Below, in pieces: positions 1 through 6,324 of a DNA stretch of 7,931 bases. The notes beneath the pieces were generated by a model, which saw only the letters and a list, made by a program, of their open reading frames with translations, had not been told where the DNA came from and made no database searches. The stretch comes from DATDCV01 sp036524155 (GTDB lineage: Bacteria > Verrucomicrobiota > Verrucomicrobiia > Limisphaerales > UBA8199): contig DATDCV010000166.1 in assembly GCA_036524155.1 (NCBI GenBank), positions 1 to 7,931 of the forward strand, written 5' to 3'. Numbering within the stretch: the stretch's first letter is position 1; each line of letters starts with the position of its first letter. Position numbers and translations under genes: made by a program.

Positions 1-1807
1 CCTGGGCGGTGGCGGCGTTATGACGCGCCTCCGAATCTCCGCCGGTTCCTCCAGCCGCGCTTCCAGGAAGATCCGGGTTCGGGTTAAGGCTCCAAACCGC
101 CCCGTTGCACCAGGGCGTGTCCTGGAATAGAAGCGCCGGCTGCCCTGACTCATCCCACATCGCGGCGGTTTGGCTCACGCGGGCCATGCGCGCCTCGTTC
201 CCTTTCCTGCTGCGGACCATCTCGTCGCGGATGCGCAAGGTCTCATCTGCAGTCCGCGGCAGGTTCTTTTCCATCCGCATCCACCAGGTCATCGGCTCGG
301 TGTACCGGAAGCTCAAAACACCGTGCTCGTCGTCCCACACCACATTGTTATTGCCTTCGTGGTATCTGAATCCGAAGTCTTGCCACCCCTGCACCGTGCT
401 CACATCCGTGAACGGCATCCAGATCCCTTGGTCACGCGACCGGACCCGGAAATACTCAGGAAAGATCCGCGTGTACTTCTGGAACGCGGCTCGAAATCCC
501 CATTCCGGGTCAAACCTGAAGATCACGAAGCGAAAATCCGCGGCGCCCGGGAAGCGCCGAGTGTCCGGCACCAGGCCGAAATCGAAGGCGATGAAGAATT
601 GTTTGGTGCCCGGGTGATACGCCAATCGATATTGCGCGGCCTTCGCCATGTCGAGGCCCAGCGCCAGGCCTTCCGTCTGCCCATAAACCGCGGCGACCGG
701 ATAGAGCGACATGGTTCCGGTCGAACCGCAACCAACGGCCACAGCGTTGGCCATTTCCGTTCGGCCGGTGATTCCCCTGTTCCGCCGGATGTCATCTCCC
801 CAGCGCCAACTCTCAGCGTCGATTGGCAACGCGAAAAGCAGGGTCACCGCCCGGTCTTTTCCGGTAGTGTCGGCGATGCGCCCTTCCACCGAAATATGAT
901 CTGCCTCACCCTTAAACTCAGCCCGCAAATTCAAACCCAACTCGGAGCATTCTCGGCCGCCGCTGAGGCCAAAAAAGTCTGATCCGGCCGCGACATCACG
1001 AGCCAGAAAACCCGAGGGCGCAGCCCCCGCGATGTCCTTTCCTCCGGATTTCAGCGAACGCACCAGGCCATTCTCCAGATTTAGTTCCAAGCCGTCGCGG
1101 GTCACCGCTCGCACCGCGGTTTTCTCCTTCTCCTCGCTCCGAACCGAGGCTTGTTGAGTAGGGGCCTTTCCCTTAGGCCCTGGCGCAATCGGCACCCCTT
1201 CAAACACTACCGCGTCGCCGTCGGCCTTGACTTCCTCCAGCCTCACGTCGTCAAACCAGGCCCTGCCTGAATGCCCGCGCAGAATACAATGCAGCGTCAG
1301 GCTCTTTACCGGCTCCTCCGGCAGGATAAGCAACTCGCGCTCCTGCCAGTCATGCGTTCCCGTGCGGAAATTTGCCGTCTGCCCCCACAACGGCGTGCCA
1401 TCCTGATAAATGATATCCACGTAAAGCGAATAGCCGCCGTCCGGACTCCCGCTCACCGCTTCGGCCTTGCTCCAGCCGCGCACGATCACCGGGTTCACAT
1501 TGCTCTGATTCAGCAACAACGTCTGGCTCGCGCCAGCCCATTCGTTCGCGTTCGTATTCTCACAAACCAACGCCCGGGAACCCCTGCGACCGAGCTTCGC
1601 GGCCACGCCATATGCTTTTGGCGCGCCTGCCCAATCGGTTAGCTTCCCGTCCAGGCCCTGCTCAAAATCTCCGTTCCGCAGCAGCGATGGCGCCGCCCGC
1701 GCCGCTTTGACGAGACGCATCGCCGGCGGCGCGCTCGCGGCAATGAAAGGCGATACGACCGCGAACACCAGCGCCACTGCAAAGGCATGCACTCTCATAA
1801 AACCCAT
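1..1807 (-). CDS. Large secreted carbohydrate-active-like protein, C-terminus cut off by window edge
   Basis: An uninterrupted minus-strand frame of 602 codons runs from an ATG at 1807 past the left edge, so the C-terminus is missing. A second in-frame ATG at 1798 is equally possible; neither has a clear Shine-Dalgarno. The N-terminus is a signal peptide (hydrophobic residues about 9-24, AxA-like end), so the product is exported. Residues about 42-192 look like a galactose-binding-type jelly-roll module: an LLRNGDFEQG opening, alternating strands, and the closing AWFDDVRLEE typical of CBM-like domains. A charged linker (about 205-232) follows, then a beta-rich region (235-430). From about 432 (FDPEWGFRAAFQKY) the sequence looks like the start of a glycosidase-like catalytic region, with GIWMPF and many Trp, Tyr and Asp residues. 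I cannot assign a GH family or name catalytic residues. It is divergent from nagB, which suggests amino-sugar or glycan use, but that is inference only. Confidence 0.8.
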   Translation of the reverse strand, partial: MGFMRVHAFAVALVFAVVSPFIAASAPPAMRLVKAARAAPSLLRNGDFEQGLDGKLTDWAGAPKAYGVAAKLGRRGSRALVCENTNANEWAGASQTLLLNQSNVNPVIVRGWSKAEAVSGSPDGGYSLYVDIIYQDGTPLWGQTANFRTGTHDWQERELLILPEEPVKSLTLHCILRGHSGRAWFDDVRLEEVKADGDAVVFEGVPIAPGPKGKAPTQQASVRSEEKEKTAVRAVTRDGLELNLENGLVRSLKSGGKDIAGAAPSGFLARDVAAGSDFFGLSGGRECSELGLNLRAEFKGEADHISVEGRIADTTGKDRAVTLLFALPIDAESWRWGDDIRRNRGITGRTEMANAVAVGCGSTGTMSLYPVAAVYGQTEGLALGLDMAKAAQYRLAYHPGTKQFFIAFDFGLVPDTRRFPGAADFRFVIFRFDPEWGFRAAFQKYTRIFPEYFRVRSRDQGIWMPFTDVSTVQGWQDFGFRYHEGNNNVVWDDEHGVLSFRYTEPMTWWMRMEKNLPRTADETLRIRDEMVRSRKGNEARMARVSQTAAMWDESGQPALLFQDTPWCNGAVWSLNPNPDLPGSAAGGTGGDSEARHNAATAQ

Positions 1808-1845
1808 TTTGGCCACTTGTCTGCACAAAACAACGCTTTTGGGAT

Positions 1846-1873
1846 TTGGCATCGTCGAACGCTCTGCTTTAAT
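1846..1873 (+). promoter_or_regulatory. Predicted sigma70-type promoter of nagB
   Basis: TTGGCA (1846-1851) and TTTAAT (1868-1873) each match the -35 and -10 consensus at five of six positions and are 16 bp apart. Only 7 nt separate the -10 from the ATG at 1881, so transcription would begin at or next to the start codon and the mRNA would be leaderless or nearly so. It lies in the gap between two divergent genes. It is a match by eye, with no experimental support. Confidence 0.45.
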
Positions 1874-1880
1874 GCCGTCC

Positions 1881-2666
1881 ATGGAAGTCATCGTGCAGCC
1901 AAATCGAGAAGCGGCGGCGTCGCTGGTGGCTCGGATTATCGCCCGGGAGCTGCGGACGAACCCGCACCTGGTATTGGGATTGGCAACCGGCAAGACGATG
2001 GAACGTGTGTACCGCAACCTGGTCCGAATGCACCAGGAGGAGAAGCTCGACTTCTCGCTTTGCACCACGTTCAACCTGGACGAATACGTCGGTTTGTTCC
2101 CTTCTGACCAGAACTCCTACCGGCACTACATGGATCAGCACCTGTTCCGTCACGTCAATATCGACCCCCGGAACACGCATTTGCCGAACGGCATGGCTGG
2201 CGACCTCGACGCCGAGTGCCGCCGGTACGAAGCCCTCATCCACCGGTTTGGCGGGATCGACCTGCAATTACTCGGCATCGGCAAGGCGGGACACATCGGC
2301 TTTAATGAACCGCTTTCCGCTCTGCGTTCACGAACGCGCGTGAAGGCTCTCACACCGACCACAATCAGCCAGAATGCGCCGTTCTTTGGCGGGGCGGAAA
2401 ACATGCCGCGACGCGCGATCACCATGGGTGTCGGCACTATTATCGAGGCCCGTCGGTGTCTCCTGCTGGCAACCGGAGACAGCAAAGCGCAAGTGCTGGC
2501 GCAAGCTGTCGAGGGCCCGATTACCAGCATGGTGTCCGCTTCCGCGCTTCAGTTGCACGCGCGGTGCACCGTGGTGGTGGATGAGGAAGCGGCCGCGCGC
2601 CTCAAGGAGTTGGATTACTATCGCTGGATTTTTGAAAACGAGCCCGAGTGGCAGGAGTACCGGTAA
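1881..2666 (+). CDS. nagB: Glucosamine-6-phosphate deaminase (NagB)
   Basis: This cytoplasmic enzyme converts glucosamine-6-phosphate to fructose-6-phosphate and ammonia, the last step in bringing GlcNAc or glucosamine into glycolysis. The 261-residue product has the usual family length and aligns throughout. Visible motifs are LGLATGKT (32-39, phosphate loop), FNLDEYVGL (64-72, with catalytic Asp67), GHIGFNEP (137-144, His138 and Glu143), RTRVKALT (151-158), VGVGT-like TMGVGTI (181-187) and GDSKA (199-203, the conserved Lys). The position equivalent to E. coli Asp141 is Ala136. I chose ATG 1881 because homology starts at MEVIVQPN. ATG 1872 would add only three residues and lies within the predicted -10 box. 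The frame stays open upstream to 1707, but that extension reads through the divergent gene's signal peptide and shows no family similarity. No Shine-Dalgarno is seen. Confidence 0.93.
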   Translation: MEVIVQPNREAAASLVARIIARELRTNPHLVLGLATGKTMERVYRNLVRMHQEEKLDFSLCTTFNLDEYVGLFPSDQNSYRHYMDQHLFRHVNIDPRNTHLPNGMAGDLDAECRRYEALIHRFGGIDLQLLGIGKAGHIGFNEPLSALRSRTRVKALTPTTISQNAPFFGGAENMPRRAITMGVGTIIEARRCLLLATGDSKAQVLAQAVEGPITSMVSASALQLHARCTVVVDEEAAARLKELDYYRWIFENEPEWQEYR

Positions 2667-2707
2667 CAGCCCAAATAATTCATACACCGCATAATCCTGC
2701 TGCAGAC

Positions 2708-2795
2708 TGTAGGCGCCGGCGTAAGAAGGCAAAACCCATCAGGCGCGCTCTCGTTTCGACTCCCAACGTCGTCGCCTACAATCCTTACGCCGGCG
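2708..2795. repeat. Compound inverted repeat, possible interspersed palindromic element
   Basis: The 12-mer CGCCGGCGTAAG at 2714-2725 has a perfect reverse complement at 2784-2795. The overlapping left segment TGTAGGCG (2708-2715) also has a perfect reverse complement at 2773-2780; extended to 2708-2722 against 2766-2780, that pairing matches 13 of 15. The left arm can therefore pair with two neighbouring right segments, which suggests degenerate inverted copies of one short unit (TGTAGGCGNCGNCGT) rather than a simple terminator. There is no T-tract. I infer a small repetitive element; copies elsewhere in the genome cannot be seen here. Confidence 0.55.
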
Positions 2796-2858
2796 GCCGC
2801 AACACATGCGAGACCACGCGTGAAACCCGTTGCCTTGCCCCTGTGGTCTCTCTAACTT

Positions 2859-2863
2859 GGGAG
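2859..2863 (+). promoter_or_regulatory. Shine-Dalgarno site deciding a GTG start
   Basis: GGGAG lies 7 nt before the GTG at 2871, the ideal spacing, and is the clearest ribosome binding site in the window. It fixes the methyltransferase start at this GTG although no ATG precedes the conserved domain. Confidence 0.6.
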
Positions 2864-2870
2864 CAGTCAG

Positions 2871-3728
2871 GTGAGCACTGAGCAGTCAAAATACATCGAG
2901 CGCCGGGGTTACCTTTCCCGCTACACCCATGAACGCGCGGTGGCGGCGCGCGAAGGGCAGGCCGTCGAGGCTTTCCGCGCCAAGGAAGCCGAGTGGCTCG
3001 GCACCTTGCGCCTGCAACTGCCCCGCTTCATCCCCTTCCTCACCTCCAAGTGCGGCCTTGATTTCCGCGGCCGCATCCTGGAAATCGGCGCCGGCAGCGC
3101 CTGGCTCAGCGCTGAGCTCTCCAAGCTCCCCAACGTCGTCGAAATTGTCACCACCGACTATTCCGGCCGCCTGCTCAGGGAACAAGCCCCTCGCGTCTTT
3201 GCCCTGCTCGGCGCCAACCCCGCCAAAATCACCCGCATGCCGGCGGACTTCCACCAACTCGAATTCCCCAACAACCATTTCGATTTTGTCGTCTGCTCGG
3301 AAGCCCTCCGCGACGCCGCCAACATTGTCCAGGTCCTGCGCGAAGTTAAACGCGTGCTCAAACCCGGCGGCCGCTTCGTCGCCATCCGCGAACCCGTCTG
3401 GCCCCTCGTCAAAATCAAGTCGCGCTCAAAGATGGTTCAGCGCCTCGTCGCCACCGGCGTCAACGAACGCTTCTACACCCTTTCCAACTACCGCGAGTTC
3501 TTCAAACAAGCCGGCCTCCCCGTCGAAGTCAGGCGGGTCAATATCTCCAGCGGGTTCAAGTACTTCTTCAACGCCGTTGTCAACGGTCTTACCCATGCCC
3601 GCTACGCGTTCATCGGCCGGAAAAAAAACCAGCCCGAGCCACTCTACGGTGCCAAACCCCGTGGTCAGCCCGGGTTCACCGCCGTCCGGACCCGCGACCA
3701 AAGCCATTTGAGAGTGCGCGACCGGTAG
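2871..3728 (+). CDS. Class I SAM-dependent methyltransferase (Methyltransf_11/25 type)
   Basis: This 285-residue cytoplasmic protein transfers a methyl group from S-adenosylmethionine to an unknown acceptor. The Rossmann-fold signatures are clear. Motif I is ILEIGAGSAWLS (69-80, the SAM-binding glycine loop). The acidic residue after strand beta2 is in VTTDYS (93-98). An acidic patch PADFHQLEFPNNHFDFVVCSEALRD follows, in two parts across about 124-148, and LKPGGRFVAIREP (163-175) is the post-III segment. An N-terminal helical extension (1-65) precedes the fold, and the last 35 residues are basic and poorly conserved-looking. The start is a GTG with a good ribosome binding site. The final 21 codons (3665-3728) overlap the 3' end of the convergent deacetylase gene. 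The substrate is unknown; small molecules, lipids or surface sugars are all possible. Confidence 0.85.
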   Translation: MSTEQSKYIERRGYLSRYTHERAVAAREGQAVEAFRAKEAEWLGTLRLQLPRFIPFLTSKCGLDFRGRILEIGAGSAWLSAELSKLPNVVEIVTTDYSGRLLREQAPRVFALLGANPAKITRMPADFHQLEFPNNHFDFVVCSEALRDAANIVQVLREVKRVLKPGGRFVAIREPVWPLVKIKSRSKMVQRLVATGVNERFYTLSNYREFFKQAGLPVEVRRVNISSGFKYFFNAVVNGLTHARYAFIGRKKNQPEPLYGAKPRGQPGFTAVRTRDQSHLRVRDR

Positions 3729-4426
3729 CGCGCGGTGAACCGTTTCAGCGCCAGCGGCGAATCCGTCGCCGTATTTACCCCCGCCTCCACGGTGCACGCC
3801 GTTTTGTAGCCGGCGGCGGCGGCCTCGTCGCGCACCGCTGCGTTCCAATCCCCATACGGATAGCAAAAGTGTTCAATCGCCCGCCCGAACAGATCCTCCA
3901 GCCGTTTCTTGCTCGCGCTGATCTCCTCCCGCGCTTTTGCCGGCGGCAGTTGGGTCAGGAACGGATGCGTCAGGGTATGCGACCCGATCTCCTGGCCCGC
4001 GGCGAGCCAGTCTCTCACCTGCGCCGCGTCCATCATCGGCTCCGGCGCTTCGCCCAGCGGCACATCCCACTCGTTGCACCGGCCCAGCAAATCAGCCACC
4101 AGGAACTGAATACCCTTGAAACCCGTCGCCCTCAGCGCTTCCAGCCCGTGTCGCAGCACATTGACATATCCGTCGTCGAATGTGATAACGATTGCCCGGC
4201 CGACCCGCGGACCCGCACAGCCCTCGAGCGCGCCGTTGGTGAACCCAGCCGCGCGCAGCTCCCGCAACTGCCGCGCGAACAACCTCTGGCTCAGGTAAAG
4301 ACCTTTGATTCGCACCCGCCCCGGTCGCGGCCCCAGCTTGTGATACGTCAGGATCGGGTTTCCTGCTTCAAACGCGCCCGCAAACGCTGCCAGGCCCGAG
4401 TAATAGGCTGGCAGCGCGTTCTTCAT
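3665..4426 (-). CDS. Polysaccharide deacetylase (NodB / carbohydrate esterase 4 family)
   Basis: The family removes N- or O-acetyl groups from chitin-like, peptidoglycan or exopolysaccharide chains with a metal-dependent mechanism. The 253-residue product shows the NodB motifs. Motif 1 is TFDDGY (82-87; Asp84 general base, Asp85 metal ligand). Motif 2 is SHTLTHP (149-155; metal ligands His150 and His154). Motif 3 is FCYPYGDWN (187-195), and a late LKRFTA (227-232) lies near the end. An N-terminal segment (NPILTYHKLG) resembles the PgaB/IcaB-type lead-in to the domain. There is no clear cleavable signal peptide; residues 8-20 are only mildly hydrophobic, so location is uncertain. It lies 54 bp downstream of the glycosidase on the same strand with no visible terminator between, suggesting co-transcription. 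Its 3' end overlaps the methyltransferase. No strong Shine-Dalgarno precedes the ATG at 4426. Confidence 0.88.
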   Translation of the reverse strand: MKNALPAYYSGLAAFAGAFEAGNPILTYHKLGPRPGRVRIKGLYLSQRLFARQLRELRAAGFTNGALEGCAGPRVGRAIVITFDDGYVNVLRHGLEALRATGFKGIQFLVADLLGRCNEWDVPLGEAPEPMMDAAQVRDWLAAGQEIGSHTLTHPFLTQLPPAKAREEISASKKRLEDLFGRAIEHFCYPYGDWNAAVRDEAAAAGYKTACTVEAGVNTATDSPLALKRFTARYRSRTLKWLWSRVRTAVNPG

Positions 4427-4480
4427 TCGGGCCAGTCTAAGCCCCGGCGGCGCGAAGTCGAGGTTCGCCGCTTGAGGTAC

Positions 4481-5902
4481 TTACTGGCGCAGGAGAATCT
4501 CGATTTGGTGCGGGCCGGCCGCGGCGGCTTCCAGGAACGGTTTGCGCTGGGGTTTGCCGTTCAGTATGAACTGCTGGATCCTGGTGCCGTTGCCCTTCAC
4601 GATAATCTGCAGTTGCGCCTCGCGATACTTCACCCTCGAGAGCGTCACTTGCTGAAACTGGGCGGGCACGACCGGCGCGAAGTTGATGCCGTTCTGCTGG
4701 AAGTCCATGCCGAACAAGCCGTGGTAGATCATCGACAGGAAACCGGAAGCGCTCCAGAGCTGGCGCGGCGAGCCGTCGGGCGCGCCGTCTTCAGGACGGT
4801 ATAGTTCCATGAAGGTGTCGTTCTTTTCGGAGAGCTTCACCAGCGCGTTGAGCTCGCGCTCGAACACCGGGACGTCTTTCATTTCGGAGGCCGCCCAGGC
4901 CCAATAACCCTCCACAAACGGCCAGATCATGCCGTTGTGGTAGTAATGGGCGAAGTCGGTCTTGTAGCTGCGCCATTCGTCAAACTGCGGCCACAGGCAC
5001 GGGAAGCCCCAGGGAGTGGTGGGGGTGGAACTCAGGATTTGGCGGGCGCGTTTGGGCGAAGCAACGCCCGTCAGGATCGCGAAGGCTTCGCCCAGCCCTT
5101 CCATGCGGGGGTTGGCCACGCCGTTTTCGTCGATGAAATAAGCGTAATACCCTTTCTCGGGCAGCCAGAAACGGTCGTTGATCGCTTTCTTGAGCCTGGC
5201 GGCTTGCGCGCGCAGCGGGCGGACGTTTTCGCCCAGCGCTTGTCCGGCGTCGGCCGCGATGAGGTAGCCGCGGTAGTACAGCAGGCACGTACTGAGCGCA
5301 TACGTTTTGGCGATCAAATCCCCGCGCATCGCGTATTTCTTCGGGTAACCGCTGTTCGATTCCATGAAGCTGGAGCACCCGCTGAACAAACCGGTTTTGG
5401 GGTTGTACGCGTCGCGCTCGGCCCGTTTCAGGCTGCGGAAAGTGCGTTCGTAAATGGGCCGCAGCAAATCGCGGTCGCCAGTCACCAGGTAAAGCGACCA
5501 CGCTCCCGAAGCTCCGACGATCGCATCGGTCAGATTCGGCCAGCCGGCAAAGTGGCCGCACTTGTCCTGGTACCAGCACTCGCCGATGCCGTCCACTGCT
5601 TGTGTAAGACCCAGCAACGTGGTTTTAGACACGTCCGGGTGGAGCAACGCGCACGCCATCTCGACCGAATACGACGTGTCCCGCGTCCAGACCTGCGCCC
5701 AGTTTTGCCCGGCGAGGAATTGGCCGTCCCGGACATCCGCGGCGATGACCCGCCGCGCTTTGTCGTACGCGGCGTCGCAGGCCGGCAAGCCCGACCGGAA
5801 ACTGAAAGCGTCGGTGGTGGAATTGTCCGCGGCGGTGGCGGCGGTGTTGGCGAAGGCGGCGAGCCCGAGAACCAGTGTTGCGAGAGGGACGTGGGTTTTC
5901 AT
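4481..5902 (-). CDS. Secreted (alpha/alpha)6-barrel glycoside hydrolase (GH63/trehalase/debranching-like)
   Basis: From the ATG at 5902 the product is 473 residues with a typical signal peptide (MKTHVPLATLVLGLAAFA, cleavage near ATAADN), so it acts outside the cytoplasm. An in-frame ATG at 5947 adds 15 residues (488 total) and would give an unusually long signal n-region, so I prefer 5902; neither start has a Shine-Dalgarno. Six-hairpin glycosidase signatures, numbered from the 488-residue form, are QVWTRDTSYS (85-94), a repeated helical-hairpin pattern, EGLGEAFAI (283-291), YHNGMIWPFVEGYWA (335-349) and QLWSASGFLSMIYHGLFGM (397-415). A small C-terminal beta domain follows (420-488, starting INFAPVVP). 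This pattern is shared by GH63, GH37, GH78 and debranching-enzyme barrels, so substrate and exact family are not assigned. The Asp of WTRD and Glu283 are candidate active-site residues by position only. Confidence 0.82.
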   Translation of the reverse strand: MKTHVPLATLVLGLAAFANTAATAADNSTTDAFSFRSGLPACDAAYDKARRVIAADVRDGQFLAGQNWAQVWTRDTSYSVEMACALLHPDVSKTTLLGLTQAVDGIGECWYQDKCGHFAGWPNLTDAIVGASGAWSLYLVTGDRDLLRPIYERTFRSLKRAERDAYNPKTGLFSGCSSFMESNSGYPKKYAMRGDLIAKTYALSTCLLYYRGYLIAADAGQALGENVRPLRAQAARLKKAINDRFWLPEKGYYAYFIDENGVANPRMEGLGEAFAILTGVASPKRARQILSSTPTTPWGFPCLWPQFDEWRSYKTDFAHYYHNGMIWPFVEGYWAWAASEMKDVPVFERELNALVKLSEKNDTFMELYRPEDGAPDGSPRQLWSASGFLSMIYHGLFGMDFQQNGINFAPVVPAQFQQVTLSRVKYREAQLQIIVKGNGTRIQQFILNGKPQRKPFLEAAAAGPHQIEILLRQ

Positions 5903-5963
5903 TCGAGATAGGCTTGGAGCTGAGATGACCGGTTGCGGATGTGTCATACAACCGGCAGCTTAA

Positions 5964-5978
5964 CCGAGGCAGCCTCGG
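5964..5978. other. Short hairpin upstream of the glycosidase
   Basis: CCGAGGC-A-GCCTCGG is an odd 15-bp palindrome between the glycosidase starts (5902 or 5947) and the repeat block. It could be an operator or a leader hairpin. There is no T-tract, so it is not a terminator for either strand. Function unknown. Confidence 0.3.
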
Positions 5979-6010
5979 AGACAAGCAAGGAAGGCCCGAC
6001 GGGGTATAGG

Positions 6011-6126
6011 CTCAGAAGGTGTGAAAAAATTGAAAAGAGCCGAAATTGGCAATCGCAAGTAGTTGGCTCTCAACGTGGGTGTTGAACATTTACTCGCGCT
6101 TCGCCAATTTTTTCACAGCTTCTCAG
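6011..6126. repeat. 116-bp imperfect palindromic element (22-nt arms)
   Basis: The arm 6011-6032 (beginning CTCAGAAGGTGTG) is matched by the reverse complement of 6105-6126 at 20 of 22 positions. The interior 72 bp can form smaller hairpins: AGAGCC (6036-6041) with GGCTCT (6065-6070), and TCAAC (6070-6074) with GTTGA (6081-6085). An alternative pairing is AAATTGGC (6043-6050) with GCCAATTT (6103-6110). No coding capacity is seen. The size and terminal inverted repeats suit a non-autonomous mobile or REP/BIME-like element; its right end touches the next palindrome. Copies elsewhere are not visible here. Confidence 0.7.
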
Positions 6127-6219
6127 TCTTGGGTCGGAGCGCTGATTTTTAATCGGCTTAAGCGCGCTGACGGCCGCGTGTAAGCCGAGTGCAACTCGGC
6201 GCTCCGACCCAAGACTGAG
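6122..6219. repeat. 98-bp palindromic element with perfect 21-bp arms and cloverleaf potential
   Basis: The arms 6122-6142 and 6199-6219 are perfect reverse complements over 21 bp (core CTTGGGTCGGAGCGC). Three hairpins are possible inside: 6141-6157 (GCTGAT/ATCGGC, one G-T pair), 6158-6183 (TTAAGCGCG/CGCGTGTAA, one mismatch and one G-T pair, 8-nt loop) and 6184-6200 (GCCGAGT/ACTCGGC, 3-nt loop). The whole folds as a four-way cloverleaf; an extended pairing TCGGCTTA/TAAGCCGA (6153-6160/6181-6188) is the alternative. The sequence resembles interspersed GC-rich palindromes I associate with Verrucomicrobiota genomes, from memory only. It is likely a repeat of the MITE/REP kind and may also end transcripts from the isomerase-like gene. 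Confidence 0.75.
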
Positions 6220-6324
6220 CGGATACCCAACGGGAAGGATGGAAGGATGAATCGGCTTCCGTGTCCCGCCCGCCCTGCTACCTCCAGCAAGTCGTCGTTT
6301 CCTTCTGAGCGGGAAATCTCCCGG
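6220..6324. other. Intergenic remainder with no recognised feature
   Basis: These 105 bp, between the palindromic block and the stop codon of the isomerase-like gene at 6325, hold no gene, hairpin or promoter that I can support. Together with the repeats they complete the roughly 380-420 bp gap between the two minus-strand genes. Confidence 0.5.

Larger units (their letters stand above)
2667..2870. other. Intergenic region behind nagB with inverted repeats
   Basis: These 204 bp contain no convincing gene. They hold the inverted repeats listed separately and, at the right end, the ribosome binding site of the methyltransferase. No stem followed by a T-run is present directly after the nagB stop, so no intrinsic terminator can be called. 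A 9-nt direct repeat (GAGCAGTCA at 2861-2869 and 2880-2888) brackets the GTG start of the next gene. Confidence 0.6.

Noticed and set aside
170..982. 270-codon plus-strand open frame
   Set aside because: It lies entirely antisense to the secreted protein gene, whose frame is longer, has a signal peptide and domain-like composition; the plus-strand product shows no motif and is a GC-rich shadow.
1707..1880. 58-residue N-terminal extension of NagB
   Set aside because: It would overlap the start and signal peptide of the divergent gene, shows no similarity to the deaminase family and places the predicted promoter inside the gene.
3869..4804. 311-codon plus-strand open frame
   Set aside because: It runs antisense across the deacetylase, the 54-bp gap and the end of the glycosidase, both of which have clear family motifs; the Arg/Pro/Gln-rich product is a typical shadow.
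4937..5911. 324-codon plus-strand open frame
   Set aside because: Antisense to the glycosidase; no motifs, and the composition is explained by high third-position GC.
6011..6219. CRISPR array or tRNA-like gene
   Set aside because: The palindromes are two different single units with no regularly spaced direct repeats, and the cloverleaf arm sizes and lack of T-loop or anticodon-loop consensus do not fit a tRNA.
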